A stretch of DNA of 64,000 nucleotides from Bacteroidota bacterium (GCA_018267825.1 JAFDXR010000014.1:1-64000); one strand, 5' to 3'; shown: positions 8,639 to 18,365, numbered from the stretch's first letter. The notes: generated by a model from the letters alone, not told the origin. Numbers and translations are program-made.

Positions 8639-8682
8639 AATCTTTTAATTTTCGTTTGTGTGTTTGTTAGAATTTTGAGGTA

Positions 8683-8690
8683 CAAAAGTA
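8683..8690 (-). promoter_or_regulatory. candidate Bacteroidota -7 box for the glutamate dehydrogenase gene
   Basis: Minus-strand TACTTTTG matches TAnnTTTG, the -7 element of the primary sigma factor in Bacteroidota, 45 bases before the ATG. No clear TTTG -33 box at the expected distance, so support is partial. Confidence 0.35.
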
Positions 8691-8851
8691 ATAAAAAAAC
8701 CATTCGATGGGCTTGTAAATCAGGATTGAACCCCCGAGTTTTGAACGGGAGCCGTTTCATATCGTTGAATCCGTGGCAATGGGTAGTCGAAATACGCAGT
8801 ATTGGGGATAGACAAGGCCCTTTATAGGCGGCATCTTTGCTGAAAAAACCT

Positions 8852-9472
8852 ATGAAAAAACTATTTCTTTGCCTTTCGGTCTCTATGTTGTTGATTAACA
8901 GCGTTAAATCCCAGTCTTTTAAGTTTAAAACGATTACAGCCGATGTGGGTACCGGTTTCGGAATCTATGGGATCAAGGCTTATTCACCCATTAATCATGA
9001 GGAGCACGACGGTATAGGCATTGTTGGGACCCTGCCGACGATTAACGCAGAGTTTGGCCTGGCCCGTTTTTTTGGAATAGGGGCTCATTACCGCCGCGGT
9101 ACTTACGGAAAAAATTCATCAGGGAAGATCCGGGGAAATGATATCTGCCTGATGGCCAATTTCCACCTGGCAAATAAAGGAGAGCGTTTTGATTTACCCA
9201 TTGGTGTGGGATATGGGTTCAGTAATATGAAAGCCCAATTGTCGGCTACGGAGCATCTGTATGCGAAAGGAGGCATGATCAGGGTACAGGTAGCACCGCA
9301 TTTTTATTTCAGTAAATATGTGGGCATGTTTGTAGCACTGGCATATAATAAGCATCTGTATAATAAACTGGACGTATTGGATGGAAGCGGACGCACCTAT
9401 ACAGAGGCCGATGGTGCAACCTGGAAAATGGGAGGAATAGAATTCAATTTCGGGATAGCAGGGAAATTTTGA
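8852..9472 (+). CDS. outer-membrane beta-barrel protein, unknown function
   Basis: About 206 residues from the ATG at 8852 (MKKLFLCLSVSMLLINSVKS), which gives a standard signal peptide ending KSQS. The mature part alternates short amphipathic strands with Gly-rich turns and ends in a strand (EFNFGIAGKF) with terminal Phe, as in outer-membrane barrels. The size suggests eight strands. Ligand or role unknown. It faces the AsmA-like gene tail to tail across a shared terminator. Confidence 0.7.
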   Translation: MKKLFLCLSVSMLLINSVKSQSFKFKTITADVGTGFGIYGIKAYSPINHEEHDGIGIVGTLPTINAEFGLARFFGIGAHYRRGTYGKNSSGKIRGNDICLMANFHLANKGERFDLPIGVGYGFSNMKAQLSATEHLYAKGGMIRVQVAPHFYFSKYVGMFVALAYNKHLYNKLDVLDGSGRTYTEADGATWKMGGIEFNFGIAGKF

Positions 9473-9496
9473 TGTTTTAACTACCTGTTATTAAAG

Positions 9497-9529
9497 TAAA
9501 AAGGCGGCTTATGATAAGCCGCCTTTTTT
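9497..9529. terminator. bidirectional intrinsic terminator
   Basis: AAAAAGGCGGCTTA, a 3-base loop and TAAGCCGCCTTTTTT form a near-perfect stem with A- and T-runs on both flanks. It serves the convergent beta-barrel gene and the AsmA-like gene. Confidence 0.92.
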
Positions 9530-9538
9530 GATGTTGAT

Positions 9539-12367
9539 TTATTTACCTGCCGCCGCAGCGCTTCTGGCTTTGGCATCTTCCAGGATTTTATTGCATTTGG
9601 CATCGGCTTCATCCAGTATTTTCTGAGCCTGTTTGTCTACTTCTTTCTTGGAAACCTCGGCAGCTTTCTTGGCAGCAATTTTTGCCAGAGGATTTTTCAC
9701 ATCCTCCACCTGCTTATCTGCAGCAGCATAGCCTTCCTGTTTCAGTTTATCAGATGCTGCCTGGGCTTCTGCTTTTATCTTATCGACCTGGGCCTGTGCA
9801 TCGGCCAGTATTTTCTGGGCTTCTTCATTGGCTTTGTCTTTGGCTGTATTTACCAGCTGGTCTTTTACCGTTTCTACAGCACCTTTGCCACTGTCTTTCA
9901 TGCCGGTTTTAATGGTAGGGTTTGTAACGGTTCCGCCGAAACCTACATTTACTTTAACTGTTTTAGGCATGCTGAGGCTTGTACCGGCAGCGGCATTGGC
10001 CTGGCCTAATAGCCCCGATACCATACTGTTGGCTTGCGAACCAAACATTTCGGTAGGAACTTCCATTTTCCAGTTGTAATCAATGGTTTGATCGAAGCCT
10101 GTAGAGCCGGTAACCACGGCATTGATTTTATTGATTTTGATATTGGCCGGTTTACGGAGGGCAACGCGGCCATCTTTAAATTCATACGACAGGTCTACGT
10201 TCTGGATTTCCATGTTTTTGAGCTGCTCGATTTTCAGGGCTTCTCCCAGTTTCACGAAAGGTGCAAAACCACCAATATTTACTTTATTGGTTTTGAAAAC
10301 ACCATCACCTGCAAGGGTCGACATAACCGGAGACATTTTAGAATCCAGTTCGGCACTGAAATGTTCGAGAGAGGCAGTAAACATACCTTTGGCGTATTTG
10401 CCGATCGGAGCTAATTTCTGTACTGTATTGAAAGCGTTGAATGTTGTTTGAATATCAAAATTATCGACTTTGACATTGAAGTTCACCGTTGGCTTTTTAA
10501 TATTCCTGGTTTCGTAATAGCCATTCAGCAATACGCTTCCGCCCAGGGTATTAAGCTTGAGGTTGGTCATGTCTACTTTTTTATCGCGCACCAGGATATT
10601 CCCGGCCAGGTTATCCAGGTCGAGGTTGGTGTATTTTACTTTGCCGATATTGGCATTGAGGTTGAAGTCTATATTACCCGGAACATCAATCACACTCATC
10701 GGGGTGGTGTCGGCAGCAGCCGGTGTGGCTGGTGCTGTGGTTGTGGAGGTAGACGACATCAGTTCATTGAGGTCGATCAGTTTCGACTGCATATTGAAGT
10801 TCCCTTTGATGAGGGAATCCTTGAAAATGTATTGAATAAAGTTTTCAATTTTACCGGTTGCCTGAATATCGGATTTCCCCATGAGTGCATCGAAACCTGT
10901 CAGTTCAACAAACTGGTTGGTGAAGTTCAGTTTCACGGTATTGAGCAGAACCTCATAAGGCAGGGTCGAGGTTTTGTAATTCATTTTGTCGATTTCGAGT
11001 GTACCGTTCGCCTTGAATTTGTCGTACTCTTTCTTTTCGAGGCTGCTCAGGTGTCCGGCAGCTTCAATGTCAGCTTTGATAATGCCGTTTACATCATCGC
11101 CTTTGTCGAGTGGAATAAATTCTTTCACTGAAGCGAGGTTGATAACACCTTTTACCTCGGCTGCCAGATCCGGGTCTGAAATAGGTGTTTTTACGTGAGC
11201 CCACATGTTGATCGGGTTACCGGCCATTTCGATATGAAATTTATTTACATCTACCACGGTGGCATCGAGGTAATCTTTTTTGTTTTCGACATGCACATCT
11301 ATATTTATATTATTCACTGATTTAGGCAGTGAAGGATATTTGAACATGGCATCATCTATTTTAAGATTTACGCCAAACGACGGGTATTTATCGCTTTTGC
11401 CATCAGCACTTGAATGCATGGTACCATTGGCATAGCCATCGAGTGCCAGTTTGCCTTTGGTTTGAACGCTTGCAAAATCCTTGGAGTATACCGAAGGAAT
11501 GAGCGATAAAATGGATTTGAATTCTGTTTGTTTGGCGGCAAACTTCAGGTTCATGCCGATATCGTCTGTTGGCATTTCAACAAAGCCATCGAATGAAAGC
11601 CCGAGGTCGTTAAGACCGAGTTCATTTTCTTTGAATGTGAATTTCATTTTCGGCATATCCATATCGATATCAGCCTTGAAATGGGTTTTCACTTTTGTGA
11701 GGTAGCCAACGCCGCCATAGTTGAAAGATGTTTCAGCAATATCGAGCAGGTTTTTCATCAGGAAATTATCCTGTGTGAAATCGCCACCCATGGTATAGTT
11801 AAAGTCTTTGAGGGTAGCGCCCATATTACCCGGAACATCGTTGTATGTGATGAGTGCATGCCGGATCTCAAGTTCTTTCAGTTGAAGTGCAAATTTGGTA
11901 GGAGTTGTATCGGCAGGGGCTGCAGATGTTGTATCTGTCGATGGTTTTGCAATATCCCAGTTGGCTTTTCCTTCGTGGTCAACAATACCATGGATTACGG
12001 GACTATCGAGAATAATGGAGTTTACTTTATACTTGTCGCCGCTGAGAACGCTCATGAGGTTGAGGTCGAGCGACATCTCCTTGATGTAAGCAAGGGTGTC
12101 TTTGTCGAAACGCTCTACACCGATAACACTTACATTTTGAATTTTGAAACGAAAATCGGGAAATGAACTGAAGAGGGTCAGATCAAAATCGCCAAAATCG
12201 ACTTTTGCGTTGAGGTTTTTGTTGGCCTCATCTTTTACCAGTTGTACAATTTTATCTTTAAATATAAATGGTGCCAGAATAATAAGAATGATCAATACCA
12301 ATAATGTGATCCCTGTCCATTTGAAAATGCGTCGTAAAAGGCTTTTCTTTTTTTTCGGTTGTTCCAT
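9539..12367 (-). CDS. AsmA-family protein with a C-terminal coiled-coil tail
   Basis: 942 residues. One N-terminal membrane helix (GITLLVLIILIILAPFIF, about residues 16-33) is followed by the AsmA N-terminal region (VDFGDFDLTLFSSFPDFRF) and a long repetitive beta-sheet body, then the AsmA-like C-terminal domain (LGGSVLLNGYYETRNIKKP; GDGVFKTNKVNIGGFAPFV). AsmA-clan proteins (AsmA, TamB, YhdP) are bridge-like proteins linked to lipid transport between membranes. Unusual here is a tail of about 115 residues, Ala/Lys/Glu-rich, with two related blocks (AQKILADAQAQVDKIKAEA and AQKILDEADAKCNKILEDA), predicted to be coiled coil. Likely anchored in the inner membrane and projecting into the periplasm. 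No overlapping partner gene. Confidence 0.85.
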   Translation of the reverse strand: MEQPKKKKSLLRRIFKWTGITLLVLIILIILAPFIFKDKIVQLVKDEANKNLNAKVDFGDFDLTLFSSFPDFRFKIQNVSVIGVERFDKDTLAYIKEMSLDLNLMSVLSGDKYKVNSIILDSPVIHGIVDHEGKANWDIAKPSTDTTSAAPADTTPTKFALQLKELEIRHALITYNDVPGNMGATLKDFNYTMGGDFTQDNFLMKNLLDIAETSFNYGGVGYLTKVKTHFKADIDMDMPKMKFTFKENELGLNDLGLSFDGFVEMPTDDIGMNLKFAAKQTEFKSILSLIPSVYSKDFASVQTKGKLALDGYANGTMHSSADGKSDKYPSFGVNLKIDDAMFKYPSLPKSVNNINIDVHVENKKDYLDATVVDVNKFHIEMAGNPINMWAHVKTPISDPDLAAEVKGVINLASVKEFIPLDKGDDVNGIIKADIEAAGHLSSLEKKEYDKFKANGTLEIDKMNYKTSTLPYEVLLNTVKLNFTNQFVELTGFDALMGKSDIQATGKIENFIQYIFKDSLIKGNFNMQSKLIDLNELMSSTSTTTAPATPAAADTTPMSVIDVPGNIDFNLNANIGKVKYTNLDLDNLAGNILVRDKKVDMTNLKLNTLGGSVLLNGYYETRNIKKPTVNFNVKVDNFDIQTTFNAFNTVQKLAPIGKYAKGMFTASLEHFSAELDSKMSPVMSTLAGDGVFKTNKVNIGGFAPFVKLGEALKIEQLKNMEIQNVDLSYEFKDGRVALRKPANIKINKINAVVTGSTGFDQTIDYNWKMEVPTEMFGSQANSMVSGLLGQANAAAGTSLSMPKTVKVNVGFGGTVTNPTIKTGMKDSGKGAVETVKDQLVNTAKDKANEEAQKILADAQAQVDKIKAEAQAASDKLKQEGYAAADKQVEDVKNPLAKIAAKKAAEVSKKEVDKQAQKILDEADAKCNKILEDAKARSAAAAGK

Positions 12368-12458
12368 AGTTTTCGCTCTGTAAAAATTGTATGCACGAAT
12401 ATAGCAAATTTGCCCCGTAAAGGGTGCAGTGAAAAAACGTTAAAGTCTTAGTATTATT

Positions 12459-13706
12459 TTACTGATTTTCAGGAAGTGAGAAAGAAAGTTCGAAGCGTGT
12501 TCCCTCCTTGTTTATGAAGCTGCAAGCACCATCGAGCTGTTCGGCCAGAGAGAGGATTACGGTGACACCAATAGACTCTGTCTGATCATAACCGGGACTG
12601 ATTCCGATACCATTATCAGCAACCATCAGTTTAATCTGATCGCCTTCCCTGATGAAACTGATTTCGATATTCCCGGAATCGCGTCCGGTGAATGCATGTT
12701 TGTAACAATTGCTCAATAATTCGTTTAATAACAAACCGAGTGGAATGGCGGTGTTGACATTGAGGTTTATATTCTGAATGTGTGTGTGAACGACAATGTT
12801 TTTGTTTTGTCCGGGGTAGGAGGCACTGATTTCCCGTACAAGTTCTTCGATATAACGTACAAAATTAATATTCGACAGGCTATCGCTTTTATAGAGCCTG
12901 TCGTGGATCAGGGCCATGGATTTCACCCTGTTCCTGCATTCTACCAGCACATTCCGCGCCTCATCGTTGGGGGTGGAATTAAGTTTCAGGTTAAATAATC
13001 CGGCGATTACAGCGAGGTTGTTTTTGACACGGTGATGCAATTCGGCCAGCAGAATTTCTTTTTCATGAAGCGCCTGTTTAAGTGCCAGTTCCGCCGCCTG
13101 TTGCTCTTCGATACGCCGTTTGTACAGAATACTTTCACGGTTATTATTGGCTACTGTCCGGTAAATAAAAAAGCCTACAGCTGCAGAACTGAAAGGCAGG
13201 TTGAATGCAAACATGCCGTAACGGTCGTTGGCAGTAAGAAACCTGCTTTCGAATAATGTATAATGCGTGAGCACATTAATGGCCAGCAGGGCCAGAATAA
13301 ATGTGAAATGGAAAAACATAATACTTCTGTCTTTCTTTACATCAAATAAAAAGGCAATGGCCAGGATAAGCGGGAAATGATACAGAAATGTGCCTGACGC
13401 CAGCCCAGAGTATGAGTCGAAATAGAAAACCGCCAGGGAAATCGAAATAAACAAAAAAGAAACCGCAAAGCGATGCAGGTGCAATTTGTTGATCCAGAAA
13501 CCGGAGAGGCATATCGCGGCAAAGCCTTCGAGTACAGTGCCTGAAAAGGCATCTCCGAGCATAAAATTATTTATGCCGCTGAGAAGAAAGATCGTAAAAG
13601 CGATAACACTGAATTGGTTGGTTAAAACGATTCGTTTGGCTAACCTTTCGTCGTAACCCTCCTGTAAACCAATAGTAGAAACGGAAGACCAGAGCCGATT
13701 GAGCAT
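12459..13706 (-). CDS. membrane sensor histidine kinase, HisKA_2/HATPase type
   Basis: 415 residues. Five to six N-terminal hydrophobic segments (to about residue 185) form a membrane sensor without a large periplasmic domain. A short coiled coil follows, then HHRVKNN at about 224-230, the phospho-acceptor motif of the HisKA_2 class. The ATPase part has NELLSNCYKHAF (N box) and VADNGIGISPG (G1). No response regulator is adjacent. The gene starts 8 bases after the stop of the OmpA/PD40 gene on the same strand, so it is probably cotranscribed with it and the TPR gene. HisKA_2 kinases often signal to unusual receivers; the partner here is unknown. Confidence 0.88.
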   Translation of the reverse strand: MLNRLWSSVSTIGLQEGYDERLAKRIVLTNQFSVIAFTIFLLSGINNFMLGDAFSGTVLEGFAAICLSGFWINKLHLHRFAVSFLFISISLAVFYFDSYSGLASGTFLYHFPLILAIAFLFDVKKDRSIMFFHFTFILALLAINVLTHYTLFESRFLTANDRYGMFAFNLPFSSAAVGFFIYRTVANNNRESILYKRRIEEQQAAELALKQALHEKEILLAELHHRVKNNLAVIAGLFNLKLNSTPNDEARNVLVECRNRVKSMALIHDRLYKSDSLSNINFVRYIEELVREISASYPGQNKNIVVHTHIQNINLNVNTAIPLGLLLNELLSNCYKHAFTGRDSGNIEISFIREGDQIKLMVADNGIGISPGYDQTESIGVTVILSLAEQLDGACSFINKEGTRFELSFSLPENQ

Positions 13707-13714
13707 GAAGACAA

Positions 13715-15880
13715 TTATTTGCTCAAAATTTTAAACTCTGTGCGTCGGTTCTGTTGACGTCCTTCATCGGTGTCGTTGGTTGCAATAGGCACTGTTTCAC
13801 CATAACCTTTGGCCTCGAGCCTCGATGCGGCAATGCCTTTGCTGATCAGGTAATTTACAACCGACTGAGAGCGTTGTTGCGACAGTTTCTGGTTGTAATC
13901 GTCGCTGCCTTTACTATCGGTGTGGCTACCAAGCTCAATGCGAATGCCTGGATTGTCGGTGAGTAACTTAATCAGGCGGTCAAGCTCATTTGCTGATTCA
14001 GGGCGGATAGTTGCTTTATCGAAATCGAAGAAGATATTCCGCAGAACAATGGTTTTACCAATATCGATCTTTTTCAGTTCGATGTTTTTTTCCACTTCCT
14101 GGAAGTCGGCAGTAGCAGGCAGGTCAAAGTTCTCGGAGTGGAACAGGTAACCGTCTCTTTTTACGGCAATACCATAGTTTTTGCCGGAAGGGAGTGAAAC
14201 AAGGTATTTACCGGTGGTTCCATTGGAACGGAACGTAGCCAGGAGTTCGTTTTTTTCGTTATCGATCAGATCGATCTGCGCTTCGAGCGGCAGTTTGGTT
14301 TGTTCATCGGATATAATGCCTTTGAGAATGGTCATTTTAGGGCCTTTGCTCACAATACGTTCTGCTTTGAAATCGCTCACCGGGGCCGCTACACTGGCCA
14401 GCAGGTTATCTTCATTCATGAGTACCGGCGATTTTTCCGGCCCGAGGAAGGTAATTTTGTAAATGTCCTTATCGCCATAACCACCCTGTTTAATGGAGGC
14501 AAAATAACCGTGATGACCGCTACCGTTGATTACAAAGAATACATCGTCGGCAGGTCCATTGATAGGGTAACCCAGGTTTTCGGGCTCACTCCATTTCCCG
14601 TTTTCAAATACAGATTTAAAAATATCGAAGCCACCCATGGTGCTATGTCCTTTTGAACTGAAATAAAGCGTCTTTCCATCGGGATGCATGAATACACCTT
14701 CTTCTGCATATTTGGTGTTAATGGTTGTGCCCAGGTTTTCTGCAGGTCCCCAGTCGCCTTTGGCATCTAATGTTGATACGTATATATCACGGTCGCCGAG
14801 CCCACCTTCGCGGTCGCTCACAAAATAAAGTTTTTTGCCATCGTAAGATAAACTCACGGATGATTCGTGGTATTTTGAATTGATGTTTTTGTTGAGGTGT
14901 TCCGGTTTTGACCAGGTATTGCCTGTAAGTTTACTGACGTAAATATCACCACCATCTTTTTCCTTGAATTTATAAATGAAAAGGATACTTCCGTCAGCAG
15001 AGAGGCCGGCCGTGGCGTCATGTTCTTCGCTGTTAATATTCGGTCCCATATTCTGCGACTGTTCCCATTTTCCGTCTTTGCGGTATGAAACATAAAGGTC
15101 TTCGAAAGGCAAACCATCCTGTTCATCATTTTTTGTGCCGGTTCCACCATCGCGTCGGGCAGTAAATACGATCATAGACTCATCGGCTGTGATGAAAGCA
15201 CTATAGTCGGGGAAACGGCTATTGATGGCAGATCCGACATTATCCACATAAATGCGTTCGGGTGCGGCAGAGCGTGCTTTACCCACTTTGCATTCGTCTA
15301 TTTTTTTATTCATTTCCTCAATGGCTATCGCATTGTCTTTGGCATTTTTGTTCAACACATTCAATACCAGCTGATAATGTTTGATGGCATCATCCCATTT
15401 CAGATGCAGCTGATATGCCCAGGCCAAGGCATAGGACAAATCGGGCTGGTTACCGTTCGGATTCAGCTGGTAAGCCCTTTCGAGGTAAGTGGTTGTTTTT
15501 TCGTTGAGCGGATCAATGTTGAAATAAACGAAACCGAGCATAAAATTGAGCTCATCGTTGTTTGGGTTAAAATCCTGTGCTTTTGCCAGGAACGGTTGAG
15601 CCTGTTTAAAATAGATATCGCCGGCATGCTGGTAATCATTACGGCTTACAGGGTAATACTTGTGTTTCGCAACATAGTCTTCGAGAATAAAGTCATATTC
15701 TTTTTTACCAAGTTCGAAAGCATCTCTTCCCTGTTCAAGATTTTTCTTGGCGTCTTTGAGCTGATCTTTCTGATTTGGAAAATGATCCTTGTCGAAAGGA
15801 GTATTCTGGGCGAATCCCCCCGCATTTAAAAGTGTTACGGCGGCCAGGGCCAGGAGCGTATGTTTTAAACTGAATGTCAT
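13715..15880 (-). CDS. OmpA-family protein with TPR, PD40 propeller and CRD domains (PorE-like architecture)
   Basis: 721 residues. Signal peptide (LLALAAVTLLNAGGFAQ), then a TPR-like helical region (about 30-190), PD40/WD40-like beta-propeller repeats (about 215-470; FPDYSAFITADESMIVFTAR, GLSADGSILFIYKF, YDGKKLYFVSDREGG, HPDGKTLYFSSKGH). A carboxypeptidase-regulatory-like domain follows (about 515-590), then an OmpA C-terminal domain with FFDFDKATIRPES and LGSHTDSKGSDDYN, which binds peptidoglycan. The order TPR-propeller-CRD-OmpA is that of PorE, a T9SS-associated protein that links the machinery to peptidoglycan. Bacteroidota carry several paralogues with this order, so the PorE role is inference. 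There is no lipobox Cys. Middle gene of a TPR / OmpA / histidine kinase operon. Confidence 0.85.
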   Translation of the reverse strand: MTFSLKHTLLALAAVTLLNAGGFAQNTPFDKDHFPNQKDQLKDAKKNLEQGRDAFELGKKEYDFILEDYVAKHKYYPVSRNDYQHAGDIYFKQAQPFLAKAQDFNPNNDELNFMLGFVYFNIDPLNEKTTTYLERAYQLNPNGNQPDLSYALAWAYQLHLKWDDAIKHYQLVLNVLNKNAKDNAIAIEEMNKKIDECKVGKARSAAPERIYVDNVGSAINSRFPDYSAFITADESMIVFTARRDGGTGTKNDEQDGLPFEDLYVSYRKDGKWEQSQNMGPNINSEEHDATAGLSADGSILFIYKFKEKDGGDIYVSKLTGNTWSKPEHLNKNINSKYHESSVSLSYDGKKLYFVSDREGGLGDRDIYVSTLDAKGDWGPAENLGTTINTKYAEEGVFMHPDGKTLYFSSKGHSTMGGFDIFKSVFENGKWSEPENLGYPINGPADDVFFVINGSGHHGYFASIKQGGYGDKDIYKITFLGPEKSPVLMNEDNLLASVAAPVSDFKAERIVSKGPKMTILKGIISDEQTKLPLEAQIDLIDNEKNELLATFRSNGTTGKYLVSLPSGKNYGIAVKRDGYLFHSENFDLPATADFQEVEKNIELKKIDIGKTIVLRNIFFDFDKATIRPESANELDRLIKLLTDNPGIRIELGSHTDSKGSDDYNQKLSQQRSQSVVNYLISKGIAASRLEAKGYGETVPIATNDTDEGRQQNRRTEFKILSK

Positions 15881-15906
15881 TGTTATGAATTTTTTAGAAA
15901 GGGAGA

Positions 15907-16953
15907 TTAATCACATAAACCATCGGAATACGATTTGCCAACGGCCATACCCAGCTCATTGGCTTTTTTCCAGTCGTGGCAGGCGCCTTCTTCGTCTTTG
16001 AGCATTTGTTTGGCAATGCCCCTGTTTACATAAGCTGCCCCGGCCTTCGGATCGAGGCTGATGGTTTTGTTGCACCAGTCGAGAGCTGCTTTGTAATCCT
16101 GTTTTTTGATATAGGCGGAGGCCATGTTATTCATAGCAGACACATAATCGGATTTGATACGGAGGGCTGCATCAAAATCGGCAATAGCTCCTGCGATATC
16201 GTTTGAGTTGAGTTTTGCAACGCCACGGTTGTTCAGGGCAACGTAATAGTCGGGCTTTATGGAAATGGCTTTATTATAGGCCTGTATAGCTCCGGCATTG
16301 TCACCTTTATTGCGTTTGGCCGATCCCAGGTTGTTGTATGCAAAGTAAAGTTGTCCGTCGCTTACAACCGCTTTTTCGTAATCGCTGATGGCGGCAGTTT
16401 CATCGCCCAGCATTTTTTTGGCAGAGGCCCTGTCGTTATAGGCGTAGGCATAATCGGGATTAATGGCTAGTGCTTTGTCGTAATTGCTGATGGCTTCTTT
16501 ATAATCCTGGGATTCGAATTTCAGCTGGCCCTTCATGTAATAGGCCTTTGAAAAGTTGGCATCGGTCGCTATCGATTTATCCAGGTTTTGTTCGCAGGAG
16601 TCTTTTTTATTCTGCGCATAAAAACACTGTGCTTTTCCGAAAAAGGCTTCAGCATTGGGTTTTATGGCATTTGTTTTATTAAAGTCCTCAATGGCCGCAT
16701 CATTATTTTTACTGTTATATTTTGCATAGCCCCTGTTCAGAAAAGCTTTGTCGAAGTTGGGGTTCAGGGAAATGGCTTTCGAAAAATTGTCGATGGCCCC
16801 GTTCAGGTCTTTTTTTGCTACCAGTTCCAGGGCGGCATTATAGGCATTTTCGGCCTCCTGCTCGGGTGTGAGATTGGTTTTTATTTTAACGGTATCCTGT
16901 GCTTTTCCATAAAGACAGAGGGCCGTCAGGGAGATCAATAAGAAGGTCTTCAT
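15907..16953 (-). CDS. secreted tetratricopeptide-repeat protein
   Basis: 348 residues, signal peptide (MKTFLLISLTALCLYGKAQD) and about nine consecutive TPR units of 34 residues, each with the pattern A-Y-N-RG-A-K/DY-A-I-DF-KAI (for example FLNRGYAKYNSKNNDAAIED, AYNDRASAKKMLGDETAAIS, ALNNRGVAKLNSNDIAGAIA). The last repeat ends in GACHDWKKANELG. A protein-protein scaffold in the periplasm. Its stop lies 26 bases before the start of the OmpA/PD40 gene, which itself has TPR, so the two products may interact. That is inference from the operon. Confidence 0.85.
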   Translation of the reverse strand: MKTFLLISLTALCLYGKAQDTVKIKTNLTPEQEAENAYNAALELVAKKDLNGAIDNFSKAISLNPNFDKAFLNRGYAKYNSKNNDAAIEDFNKTNAIKPNAEAFFGKAQCFYAQNKKDSCEQNLDKSIATDANFSKAYYMKGQLKFESQDYKEAISNYDKALAINPDYAYAYNDRASAKKMLGDETAAISDYEKAVVSDGQLYFAYNNLGSAKRNKGDNAGAIQAYNKAISIKPDYYVALNNRGVAKLNSNDIAGAIADFDAALRIKSDYVSAMNNMASAYIKKQDYKAALDWCNKTISLDPKAGAAYVNRGIAKQMLKDEEGACHDWKKANELGMAVGKSYSDGLCD

Positions 16954-17029
16954 AAAGGGATGTTTACGGTTGATTAAATATAAACAATAAATTGAAAAAG
17001 CAATAAACAGGTTATTAAATACCCGTCAT

Positions 17030-17749
17030 TCAGAAGTGAATGTAATAGTCTTTGGTGAGTTCTTTATACTCTTCGGTATAGTCGTGGCGTTCGTTTTTTT
17101 CGATCACCAATACCGATTCAGAGAATTCGGTCGGTTTGAATTCGAACTGCATCAGATGTCGTTTGGCAGTATCTTTATCGGCGCGGCTTTTCACGCGCAT
17201 CAGTTTGGAAAGGAAGAGCCCTTTTTTTTCGGCCAGCTCCCTGAATTGCTGTGCTTCAAGCGGTGGCAGTATGAGGCAGAATTTGCCTTTTTCATCGAGC
17301 AGCTTGATCACACCATCCACTAAGTCATCGAAAGGCAGGCTGTTATCGGCATGCCGTGCATTGGAGCGAAGTTCATCCGATGATTTGAGTGATTGCTGGA
17401 AATAGGGTGGGTTGGTAACAATAAGGTTGTATTTCTTCGGTGCCTGTTTGGCAAACTCCTGGAAAGACATGTGAGAAATGTGGAGCTGCTGATTGAACCT
17501 GCTGTCATTGAAATTTTCGCGTGCCTGTTCGGCTGAATTGCCATCTATTTCGATGGCTGTAATCTCGGCAGACGTTTTTTGCGCGAGCATCAGTGAAATA
17601 ATGCCGGTGCCTGTTCCGATATCGAGAATGTTTTTGGAACCATTTGGAAATACCCATGCACCAAGCAGTACAGCATCGGTGCCGACTTTCATGGCGCATC
17701 GATCCTGTTTGATAGAGAATTGTTTAAACGCAAAGGTTGAATTTGGCAT
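17030..17749 (-). CDS. trmN6: tRNA1(Val) (adenine(37)-N6)-methyltransferase
   Basis: Methylates A37 of tRNA-Val at N6 (YfiC family). The N-terminal element FKQFSIKQDRCAMKVGTDAVLLGAW is diagnostic of TrmN6. Motif I is ILDIGTGTGIISLMLAQ, and the N6-adenine catalytic motif is IVTNPPYFQQ. 239 residues, the usual length. It stands alone on the minus strand between the TPR gene and rimM. Confidence 0.92.
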   Translation of the reverse strand: MPNSTFAFKQFSIKQDRCAMKVGTDAVLLGAWVFPNGSKNILDIGTGTGIISLMLAQKTSAEITAIEIDGNSAEQARENFNDSRFNQQLHISHMSFQEFAKQAPKKYNLIVTNPPYFQQSLKSSDELRSNARHADNSLPFDDLVDGVIKLLDEKGKFCLILPPLEAQQFRELAEKKGLFLSKLMRVKSRADKDTAKRHLMQFEFKPTEFSESVLVIEKNERHDYTEEYKELTKDYYIHF

Positions 17750-17856
17750 AAACGTTCATTTGCTTCATCCGGGTTTTAAGACAGACTAATATAACAAACA
17801 AATTTTATACCATATAGTTTCGGGTATTTAAAAAATCATAAAGAATGCATGAAATA

Positions 17857-18363
17857 TCAGGACAGAAACATGTCGATGAGTCCTTCGGGCGCCTTATACT
17901 TTATGATTTTTGCAGACTCATCGATTTCAAGAATCAATTCATCGACAAAAGGCAACAGAACTTCCTTGTTGCGATAGGTTAAGCGGATCAGCACATTGGC
18001 TGAGTTTTCGACAATTTCTTCTATAGGTCCCAGTTCTCCATAAGCTTCATCGATAACGGTAAAGCCGATAAACTGCTTATCGGGATTAGCGTCCTCTTCA
18101 ATGAAGCGTGTTTCTACGGAGCAGGATTTTCCGACGAGCTTTTTGGCCAGGTCGATGGAGTCGATACTTTCCAGTTTAAGAATATAAGCTGTGTTGTTCC
18201 AGGTTATTTCTTCAACAAAGTATGGTGCTGATGCTCCATTAAGGTCAACAAATACGGCATTTAGATTTTCTTCATCCAGGAAAATATCATCCTGAATTTT
18301 GAGGATACAATGGCCTTTGAGACCATGGGTTTTACTGATATATCCGACAGGGGCAAGTTGCAT
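17857..18363 (-). CDS. rimM: ribosome maturation factor RimM
   Basis: 168 residues. Assists 30S maturation by binding S19 in the head. The N-terminal domain starts with VGYISKTHGLKGHCILKI and the C-terminal PRC-barrel contains FIGFTVIDEAYGELGPIEEI and VLLPFVDELILEID. Here it is the last gene of a minus-strand run: the TRIC-like gene stops 2 bases before its start. The common rpsP-rimM neighbourhood is not present. Confidence 0.93.
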   Translation of the reverse strand: MQLAPVGYISKTHGLKGHCILKIQDDIFLDEENLNAVFVDLNGASAPYFVEEITWNNTAYILKLESIDSIDLAKKLVGKSCSVETRFIEEDANPDKQFIGFTVIDEAYGELGPIEEIVENSANVLIRLTYRNKEVLLPFVDELILEIDESAKIIKYKAPEGLIDMFLS

Positions 18364-18365
18364 GG

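Noticed and set aside
8720-8765. tRNA-like fragment before the beta-barrel gene
   Set aside because: GATTGAACCCCCGAGTT recalls a tRNA T-arm fragment, but no cloverleaf could be built around it.
10448-11131. 227-codon plus-strand frame
   Set aside because: Lies entirely antisense to the AsmA-like gene; His/Gly/Val-rich composition is that of a shadow frame.
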